A stretch of 5,022 nucleotides of DNA from Bacillota bacterium (GTDB lineage: Bacteria; Bacillota; Clostridia; Acetivibrionales; DSM-2933): positions 1-5,022 of the forward strand of contig JAEZNF010000453.1 of assembly GCA_023441845.1 (NCBI GenBank). Reading direction: 5' to 3'. A model generated the notes under the pieces. It had not been told where the DNA came from. It searched no databases and worked only from the letters and a program-made list of their open reading frames with translations. The translations under genes and the position numbers were made by a program. This document shows, one piece after another, positions 1 through 5,022 of this stretch; the stretch's first letter is position 1; the number at the start of each line of letters is the position of its first letter.

Positions 1-185
1 CTTTTAAGGAGGATGCAACCTTTAGAAGGGTAGCTGGCATTGCTGATAATAATTTATTTTCCTTTGAATCATTTAATTACCCAAAAAGATATATAAGGCA
101 TGCGTCGTTTAATCTCCATCTTGACGAAATTATAAGCGATCTTGATAAGAAAGACGCAACATTTTCAGAAATAAAAGTTGAGTAG
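1..185 (+). CDS. C-terminal end of a secreted glycosidase with an AbfB/CBM42 arabinose-binding domain (5' partial)
   Basis: The reading frame enters from the left edge (first full codon at 3) and stops with TAG at 183-185, giving 60 residues. They match the end of an AbfB (CBM42) beta-trefoil. The DATF motif that closes one lobe appears at residues 4-7. A complete last lobe follows, with FESFNYP at 21-27, the typical YIRH at 30-33, and a second DATF at 51-54. CBM42 domains bind arabinofuranosyl side branches of arabinoxylan or arabinan and usually sit at the C-terminus of arabinofuranosidases (GH43, GH54 and others), so the missing part is probably such an enzyme. The catalytic domain is outside the window and its family cannot be told. 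There is no dockerin after the CBM42, so any cellulosome anchor must lie upstream. The downstream feruloyl esterase-xylanase suggests a shared arabinoxylan locus. Domain call good; enzyme identity unknown. Confidence 0.85.
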   Translation, partial: FKEDATFRRVAGIADNNLFSFESFNYPKRYIRHASFNLHLDEIISDLDKKDATFSEIKVE

Positions 186-217
186 TGCTTTAAAAATGGT
201 TTTGTTAGAAAAAATAT

Positions 218-259
218 GGCTTAAATACTTAAGGTAATTGCCTTTTAAGAATTTAAGCC
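218..259 (+). terminator. Stem-loop just downstream of the CBM42 gene (terminator-like or mRNA 3'-end hairpin)
   Basis: The arms GGCTTAAAT (218-226) and ATTTAAGCC (251-259) are perfect reverse complements. The stem continues inward after one A-A mismatch with CTTAA/TTAAG and two possible G-U pairs, leaving an 8-nt loop. It starts 32 nt after the stop codon of the CBM42 gene. No T-run follows, so a classic intrinsic terminator is doubtful. In Ruminiclostridium cellulolyticum, intergenic stem-loops in the cip-cel operon are known to protect processed mRNA 3' ends, and this hairpin is positioned to do the same. That role is inference. Confidence 0.5.
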
Positions 260-436
260 TGAATAGGAGGGTGTTGCACATATATATTTAATTATAGTAG
301 TATGCTTCTTTTGAACGCTTCAAATCATTACACAAAATTAATAAATTTCGGCTCTTTAATTATTTCATGAAAGAAATTCGCATATTAATATATTTTTAAG
401 TCCTATATTTTTTGATTTTTTTAAATTTAAACTAAC

Positions 437-471
437 GTCCATAGCCTAAAGCCTTATTTCCCGCTATGGAC
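437..471. repeat. Perfect 9-bp inverted repeat (operator or hairpin)
   Basis: GTCCATAGC (437-445) and GCTATGGAC (463-471) are exact reverse complements separated by 17 nt. The flanks do not extend the pairing and there is no T-run directly after either arm, so this is not a good terminator. It could be a regulator-binding site or an RNA stem-loop. Function unknown. Confidence 0.5.
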
Positions 472-519
472 TAAAAATTCAAGTTTATTTTAATTTTAAA
501 AGTTTATTTGTTAAACCAA

Positions 520-552
520 ATTCCGAACACAAATAGGGTATTTGTTCCGAAT
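520..552. repeat. Imperfect inverted repeat with a repeated TTCCGAA
   Basis: The heptamer TTCCGAA occurs at 521-527 and again at 545-551, a 24-bp period. The same segment is also an imperfect dyad: ATTC/GAAT, then a C-C mismatch, GAAC/GTTC, a 2-nt bulge, and AAATA/TATTT around a GGG loop. Being both a direct and an inverted repeat fits a protein-binding site better than a stable RNA stem, but no regulator can be named. Confidence 0.4.
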
Positions 553-581
553 GATTAGTATGAATAAATTGTATTAAGTGC

Positions 582-682
582 TATCGGATAGGATTGACAA
601 ATAAATTGGAAAATTCTCACATCATTTAACTGTTGTTTCCTTTCAAGGAATTACAAACTGTAAATGCAAATCCTGCCCGATA
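582..682 (+). other. Nested stem-loops, possible structured RNA in the xylanase leader
   Basis: TATCGGATAGGATT (582-595) faces AATCCTGCCCGATA (669-682): 12 Watson-Crick pairs, one possible G-U (589 with 675) and one A-C mismatch across 14 positions. Inside lies a second hairpin, TTCCT (637-641) with AGGAA (646-650) around TTCA. It is extended by TTGT (633-636) with ACAA (653-656) past a 2-nt bulge. I recognise no known riboswitch consensus in it. A TTGACA at 594-599 overlaps the left arm but has no good -10 behind it. Confidence 0.4.
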
Positions 683-714
683 ATAAAAAATAATCAAGCA
701 GCAAATAAATATGA

Positions 715-767
715 AGTGCTTTTGAACATAATTCATTTCAGGGATATGAATTATGTTTAAAAGCACT
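715..767. repeat. Near-perfect 22-bp hairpin with 9-nt loop
   Basis: Bases 715-736 pair with 746-767 over 22 positions. Twenty-one are Watson-Crick and the remaining one (724 with 758) is G-U on the + strand RNA. The loop is TTCAGGGAT. The outer end is AGTGCT/AGCACT and the inner end is ATTCAT/ATGAAT. Neither strand has a T-run immediately after the stem, so it is not a standard intrinsic terminator. Possible roles are an mRNA processing or stability element, a regulatory RNA, or a small palindromic repeat. The structure is certain on paper; the role is unknown. Confidence 0.65.
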
Positions 768-784
768 GGATTTATAATTATAAA
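756..784 (+). promoter_or_regulatory. Weak candidate promoter for the xylanase gene
   Basis: TTTAAA (756-761) is followed after 17 bp by TATAAA (779-784). A perfect TATAAT also lies at 773-778, but without a recognisable -35 at normal spacing. AT-rich DNA produces such matches by chance, and cellulosomal genes in this group can depend on alternative SigI factors whose sites I cannot score here. If used, transcription would begin near 785-791 and the leader would include the hairpins at 830-871 and 908-929. Confidence 0.22.
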
Positions 785-802
785 GCAGTAAGGTAATTAA
801 AG

Positions 803-865
803 ATGGGACACTTAAAACCTTATATTAACCAGTTGCTTTCGTGGCCGGCAGTAAAGGCCACGTAG
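803..865 (+). CDS. Possible 20-codon leader peptide
   Basis: ATG at 803 opens a 20-codon frame ending in TAG at 863-865. It begins MGHLKPY and ends WPAVKAT. A weak Shine-Dalgarno AAGG sits at 790-793, 9 nt before the start. The second half of the frame, from codon 10, runs through the strong hairpin at 830-871, and the stop codon falls in its descending arm, so translation would open that hairpin. This is the arrangement of a translated leader controlling a downstream gene. The peptide is short, has no recognisable family, shows no run of one regulatory codon, and could easily be a chance frame. Confidence 0.2.
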   Translation: MGHLKPYINQLLSWPAVKAT

Positions 866-871
866 CAACTG
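830..871 (+). promoter_or_regulatory. Strong stem-loop in the xylanase leader
   Basis: CAGTTGCT (830-837) pairs with AGCAACTG (864-871), and CGTGGCC (840-846) pairs with GGCCACG (856-862). The two helices are separated by a small 2x1 internal loop and closed by the 9-nt loop GGCAGTAAA. This gives 15 Watson-Crick pairs and the most GC-rich block of the whole leader. No T-run follows, so it is not a terminator by itself. It lies about 100 nt before the xylanase start and overlaps a possible leader peptide, which suggests a role in the mRNA leader. Confidence 0.55.
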
Positions 872-907
872 ATAAATTCAATTATATAGTGGCCTATATA
901 TAAACAG

Positions 908-952
908 ATATAAAGTATGTACTTTATATATTATTTTTTTGTCTATTTTTTT
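908..952 (+). terminator. AT-rich hairpin plus T-runs just before the Shine-Dalgarno (possible attenuator)
   Basis: ATATAAAGTA (908-917) and TACTTTATAT (920-929) are exact reverse complements. As RNA this gives a 9-bp stem with an AUGU loop. It is followed by TTATTTTTTT (931-940) and, after GTCTA, seven more T residues (946-952). Hairpin plus T-tract is the layout of an intrinsic terminator, and it ends right at the ribosome-binding site of the xylanase gene (GAAGGAGGT, 953-961), where it would act as an attenuator. The stem is nearly all A-T, so its terminating strength is doubtful. It could equally be an AT-rich promoter or operator region. Confidence 0.35.
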
Positions 953-954
953 GA

Positions 955-3111
<2,157 letters not shown>

Positions 3112-3123
3112 GGAAAACAGATT

Positions 3124-3163
3124 AAGAAAGGGGCTTGTTATTTATTAAGCTCCTTTCTTTTTT
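3124..3163 (+). terminator. Rho-independent terminator of the xylanase gene
   Basis: AAGAAAGGGGCTT (3124-3136) pairs with AAGCTCCTTTCTT (3147-3159) over 13 positions, one being G-U. The loop is 10 nt and a run of six T ends at 3163. It begins 12 nt after the xylanase stop codon. This is the best intrinsic terminator in the window and separates the xylanase from the proC-rnhA genes. Confidence 0.9.
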
Positions 3164-3505
3164 GTGGCCATTTCTCGAAGAGAAATCGGGCAAAAGTCGA
3201 GGGGCTGGATGCGACTAAATAAGAACGTATTTCCACTTTTGTTTCTGTAGCGTTTCAAAGGCTTCGTCTTTGAAAATAGGTACTTAAAAGCATATTTAAA
3301 CTGGTTATGATTCACTACTTAGATGCTTCCCTCAACTTTTATTACATATCGCAGCTAAGCTGCAAGCTTCGAAGTATGAAAATTGCTGCTAAAACTACTG
3401 AGCTATATCTTCTCGAAAAGTGTCTTATAACGCTTACGCTATAAGACTTTCAGAATAAAAGTTTACTAGAAAAACAAACTTTTTGAGAAGAATAGTATAC
3501 CACTA
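3164..3505. repeat. Palindrome-dense non-coding spacer, possible MITE-like or repeated intergenic element
   Basis: No credible gene is present. The stretch contains ATTTCTC-GAA-GAGAAAT (3170-3186), TTTCAAAG/CTTTGAAA around a 7-nt loop (3253-3275), GCAGCT-A-AGCTGC (3351-3363), CTTCGAAG (3367-3374) and a compound stem-loop at 3403-3495. The motif TTCTCGAARAG occurs at 3172-3182 and 3410-3420. Several stems carry short loops and one is closed through a G-U pair. Such density between a terminator and the next promoter suggests a repeated element, for example a MITE, or the remains of an inserted element. No transposase fragment, clean terminal inverted repeats or target-site duplication could be identified, so the class is open. 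Confidence 0.4.
3403..3495. repeat. Compound stem-loop (outer 17-bp stem enclosing an inner hairpin)
   Basis: The outer stem pairs TCTTCTCGAAAAGT (3408-3421) with 3478-3491, one pair being G-U (3415 with 3484), and continues past a bulged A with CTAT/ATAG (3403-3406 with 3492-3495). Inside, GTCTTATA (3422-3429) pairs with TATAAGAC (3440-3447), followed by an A-C mismatch, CG/CG and a CTTA loop. A competing helix, AAAAGTTT/AAACTTTT (3457-3464 with 3476-3483), shares bases with the outer stem, so the structure could switch. No T-run follows on the + strand. Confidence 0.5.
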
Positions 3506-3522
3506 TGATAATACAAATCTTT

Positions 3523-3540
3523 ATATTACCGATATTACCG
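3523..3540. repeat. Tandem duplication of a 9-mer upstream of proC
   Basis: ATATTACCG occurs twice in direct tandem (3523-3531 and 3532-3540), followed by one more A of the next unit. It lies about 30 bp upstream of the proC -10 element, where a regulator could bind, but it may simply be a local slippage duplication. Confidence 0.45.
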
Positions 3541-3566
3541 AAAAGCCTGGATTTTATTAAAATTTG

Positions 3567-3575
3567 TGGTATTAT
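3567..3575 (+). promoter_or_regulatory. Extended -10 promoter of proC-rnhA
   Basis: TGG directly followed by TATTAT (3570-3575) makes a TGn extended -10, with five of six bases matching TATAAT. No good -35 is seen at the usual distance, which extended -10 promoters can tolerate. Transcription would start near 3582, giving a leader of about 24 nt with the Shine-Dalgarno AAAGGAGG at 3592-3599. Confidence 0.45.
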
Positions 3576-3605
3576 AAATTAGAATAGTGGCAAAGGAGGA
3601 ACGGT

Positions 3606-4421
3606 ATGGATATTAAATTAGGTTTTATAGGTATAGGAAATATGGGGTCTGCAATGATTAGAAGCATTGCAGAATCGCCCAATTTACCTATTGAGGGAAT
3701 ATATATATATGATATTGATACTGAGAAAATGAATGCTCTAAAAAACGACACAGGGGCCGAAATTTTAAAGAGCGGTGCTGAGGTTGTTGAAAAATCGGAT
3801 GTAATAATACTTGCCGTTAAACCCAATATGGTAAAGACAGTGTTGGAAGAGAGCATTGATAAGTTTGACGATAAAAAAATACTGGTTTCAATTGCAGTAG
3901 GTTTACCGATAAAGCTTTACAAGGACATAATAGGGAACAACAGAAAGGTTATAAGGACAATGCCTAATACGCCTGCCCAGGTGGGTGAAGGAATGACATT
4001 GATTTCATATGACAATAATATAAGTGAAGATGATCTTAAAGTTGTAAGGCCTTTATTTGAAACTCTCGGCAAGGTGGATACAATTGATGAAAAGCTTATG
4101 AGTGAAGTTACCGCTCTTACAGGCAGCAGCCCGGCCTATGTATTTATGTTTATTGAGGCAATGGCTGATGCCGCCGTACTTTCCGGAATACCAAGAGGTA
4201 TGGCATATAAACTGGCCGCCCAGGCGGTGCTGGGATCTGCAAAAATGGTACTTGAAACGGGAAAACATCCCGGAGAGCTGAAGGATCAGGTTTGTTCACC
4301 TGCCGGAACCACAATTGAAGCAGTCAGCGCTCTGGAGAAAAACGGGTTCAGGTATTCCATAATCGAAGCCATGAATGAGTGTACAAAGAGGGCGAGAGAG
4401 ATAGGCAAGCAATATTCATAA
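3606..4421 (+). CDS. proC: Pyrroline-5-carboxylate reductase
   Basis: Catalyses the NAD(P)H-dependent reduction of pyrroline-5-carboxylate to L-proline, the last step of proline synthesis, in the cytoplasm. The 271 residues match the usual family length (E. coli ProC is 269). The N-terminus is a Rossmann fold with GFIGIGNMGSAM at 6-17. AVKPN follows at 70-74 and the RTMPNTPAQVGEGM block at 117-130. The C-terminal dimerisation domain has TALTGSSPAYVFMFIEAM from 169 and the ProC signature around DQVCSPAGTTIEAV (227-240). After the second beta strand the sequence YDIDTEK carries acidic residues, but coenzyme preference cannot be decided from this. The start is well set: AAAGGAGG (3592-3599) lies 6 nt before ATG. 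The stop is 27 nt before rnhA with no terminator between, so the two are probably cotranscribed. The gene is intact. Confidence 0.97.
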   Translation: MDIKLGFIGIGNMGSAMIRSIAESPNLPIEGIYIYDIDTEKMNALKNDTGAEILKSGAEVVEKSDVIILAVKPNMVKTVLEESIDKFDDKKILVSIAVGLPIKLYKDIIGNNRKVIRTMPNTPAQVGEGMTLISYDNNISEDDLKVVRPLFETLGKVDTIDEKLMSEVTALTGSSPAYVFMFIEAMADAAVLSGIPRGMAYKLAAQAVLGSAKMVLETGKHPGELKDQVCSPAGTTIEAVSALEKNGFRYSIIEAMNECTKRAREIGKQYS

Positions 4422-4448
4422 GAAAATAATCTTTAATTGAGGTAAAGA

Positions 4449-4889
4449 ATGAAGAAGGTAATAATCTATACCGACGGTGCATGCTCGGGTAATCCGGGCA
4501 AAGGCGGCTGGGGTGCTATTTTAAAGTATGGCGAAAAAGAAAAGGTAATCTCAGGTTTTGAAGAGGATACAACAAACAATAAAATGGAACTGACTGCCGC
4601 CATTGAAGCACTAAAATGCTTGAAAGAACCTTGCTCGGTTGAGCTTTACAGCGACAGTGCCTATTTGGTTAATGGCTTTTTAAATTATTGGGTAGCGAAC
4701 TGGAAAAAGAATGGGTGGCGTACTGCCGGCAAGGATGAAGTTAAAAACATTGATCTGTGGAAGGAATTGGACAGGCTTAACGGAATTCATGACATAAAGT
4801 GGATTAAAGTTAAGGGACATTCCGACAATGAATTTAATAACCGCTGTGACAAGCTTGCTACAGGTGAGATAAAAAAACACGGCAGTTAA
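4449..4889 (+). CDS. rnhA: Ribonuclease HI
   Basis: Cytoplasmic endonuclease that cuts the RNA strand of RNA:DNA hybrids, helping remove primers and R-loops. The 146 residues form a complete minimal RNase HI, close to E. coli RnhA (155). The catalytic set is complete: D9 in [12 protein letters not shown]47 in NKMEL, D69 in YSDSAY, H124 in [14 protein letters not shown] and D134 at the end of the same block. The basic-protrusion segment [12 protein letters not shown] at 81-92 is present, as in the E. coli type. No N-terminal hybrid-binding domain is attached. GAGG (4439-4442) lies 6 nt before ATG 4449, a modest ribosome-binding site. It follows proC at 27 nt and likely shares its transcript. 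The pairing looks like housekeeping gene order without functional linkage. Confidence 0.97.
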   Translation: MKKVIIYTDGACSGNPGKGGWGAILKYGEKEKVISGFEEDTTNNKMELTAAIEALKCLKEPCSVELYSDSAYLVNGFLNYWVANWKKNGWRTAGKDEVKNIDLWKELDRLNGIHDIKWIKVKGHSDNEFNNRCDKLATGEIKKHGS

Positions 4890-4891
4890 TT

Positions 4892-4920
4892 GTGACAGGG
4901 TATGGCATTATTTATATAAA
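4892..4920 (+). promoter_or_regulatory. Sigma-A-type promoter before the NUDIX gene
   Basis: GTGACA (4892-4897) matches TTGACA at five of six positions. After exactly 17 bp comes TATAAA (4915-4920), five of six with TATAAT. Transcription would begin near 4927, leaving about 20 nt to the ATG at 4947 with GGAG at 4935-4938. It starts 3 nt after the rnhA stop codon, so the NUDIX gene could be transcribed both by read-through and from this promoter. Confidence 0.55.
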
Positions 4921-4946
4921 TACATTAGGAAATTGGAGTGACAAAT

Positions 4947-5022
4947 ATGCAATATGAAGAAAAAACAGTTAATACAAAGCATGTTTACAAGGGCAAGTTT
5001 ATCAGCCTGGACTCTGTAGAAG
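4947..5022 (+). CDS. Probable NUDIX hydrolase, ADP-ribose pyrophosphatase type (3' partial)
   Basis: ATG at 4947 opens a frame that runs off the window after 25 codons. It starts MQYEEKTV and continues HVYKGKFISLDSVE. This is the N-terminal strand pattern (EEKT, then YKGKxxxLxxxxVE) seen in Clostridia and Bacillus ADP-ribose pyrophosphatases of the NUDIX superfamily, which split ADP-ribose into AMP and ribose 5-phosphate. The NUDIX box itself lies beyond the window, so the call rests on the N-terminus alone. GGAG at 4935-4938 is 8 nt before ATG. An in-frame GTG at 4938 would overlap that ribosome-binding site and is less likely. Spacing from rnhA is 57 nt, with its own promoter-like sequence in the gap. 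Confidence 0.7.
   Translation, partial: MQYEEKTVNTKHVYKGKFISLDSVE

Noticed and set aside
310..324. TTTGAACGCTTCAAA as a CcpA cre site
   Set aside because: Aligned on its central CG it matches about 9 of 14 cre positions and misses flanking conserved bases, so it is recorded only as a dyad.
302..370. A 22-codon + strand frame starting with ATG
   Set aside because: The nearest ribosome-binding-like sequence (AGGAGG, 265-270) is over 30 nt away, the product is short and unrecognised, and AT-rich spacer gives such frames by chance.
594..599. Perfect TTGACA -35 element
   Set aside because: No acceptable -10 occurs at 15-19 bp spacing (17 bp gives TCACAT), and the hexamer is part of the 582-682 dyad.
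3138..3236. Minus-strand frame of 32 codons from a GTG at 3236
   Set aside because: It runs through the xylanase terminator, lacks an ATG and has no domain; it probably reflects the repeat sequence only.
3164..3250. Plus-strand frame of 28 codons from a GTG at 3164
   Set aside because: It starts in the terminator T-run context with no ribosome-binding site and ends quickly; no homology is recognised.
3387..3411. tRNA-like string ATAGCTCAGTAG on the minus strand
   Set aside because: It resembles a D-arm, but there is no acceptor stem, anticodon arm or GGTTCGAATCC T-arm at the right distance.
3572..4268. Minus-strand open frames at 3572-3856 and 4053-4268
   Set aside because: Both are antisense to proC, whose family motifs cover the whole + strand frame.
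4680..4880. Minus-strand open frame antisense to rnhA
   Set aside because: rnhA is intact with all catalytic residues on the + strand, and the antisense product has no recognisable features.
4938..4940. In-frame GTG as start of the NUDIX gene
   Set aside because: It overlaps the only ribosome-binding site (GGAG, 4935-4938); ATG 4947 has proper 8-nt spacing.

Overview
The window reads as low-GC DNA from an anaerobic, cellulosome-forming member of the Clostridia. A dockerin-bearing xylanase closely resembling Acetivibrio (Clostridium) thermocellus XynZ points to the Acetivibrio/Ruminiclostridium group. That placement is inferred from protein family resemblance, not from a database search. All recognised genes are on the + strand.

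Layout. (1) Bases 1-185 are the last 60 codons of a secreted glycosidase-type protein ending in an AbfB/CBM42 arabinofuranose-binding domain. (2) Bases 186-969 hold no convincing gene but are unusually rich in dyad symmetry: at least eight inverted repeats, including a 22-bp hairpin at 715-767 and a strong GC-containing hairpin at 830-871. An AT hairpin followed by T-runs lies directly before the Shine-Dalgarno of the next gene. (3) Bases 970-3111 encode a 713-residue secreted bifunctional enzyme: signal peptide, CE1 feruloyl esterase, dockerin, GH10 endo-xylanase. A good rho-independent terminator follows at 3124-3163. (4) Bases 3164-3505 are a second palindrome-dense non-coding stretch that might be a repeated or mobile-derived element. 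(5) Bases 3606-4889 carry the housekeeping genes proC and rnhA in a short-spaced pair behind an extended -10 promoter. (6) A consensus-like promoter at 4892-4920 precedes the first 25 codons of what looks like a NUDIX ADP-ribose pyrophosphatase, cut by the window end.

Functional reading. The left half is part of an arabinoxylan-degrading locus. CBM42 domains bind arabinofuranosyl side chains, GH10 cuts the xylan backbone, and CE1 releases ferulate esterified to arabinose. The dockerin would anchor the enzyme to a scaffoldin. The right half is unrelated core metabolism: proline synthesis, RNA:DNA hybrid removal and nucleotide-sugar clean-up. The terminator and palindromic spacer mark the boundary.

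No new defence, mobile or biosynthetic system is visible. The points most worth checking are the structured 5' leader of the xylanase gene, the atypical cohesin-recognition residues of its dockerin, and the palindrome-rich spacer at 3164-3505.
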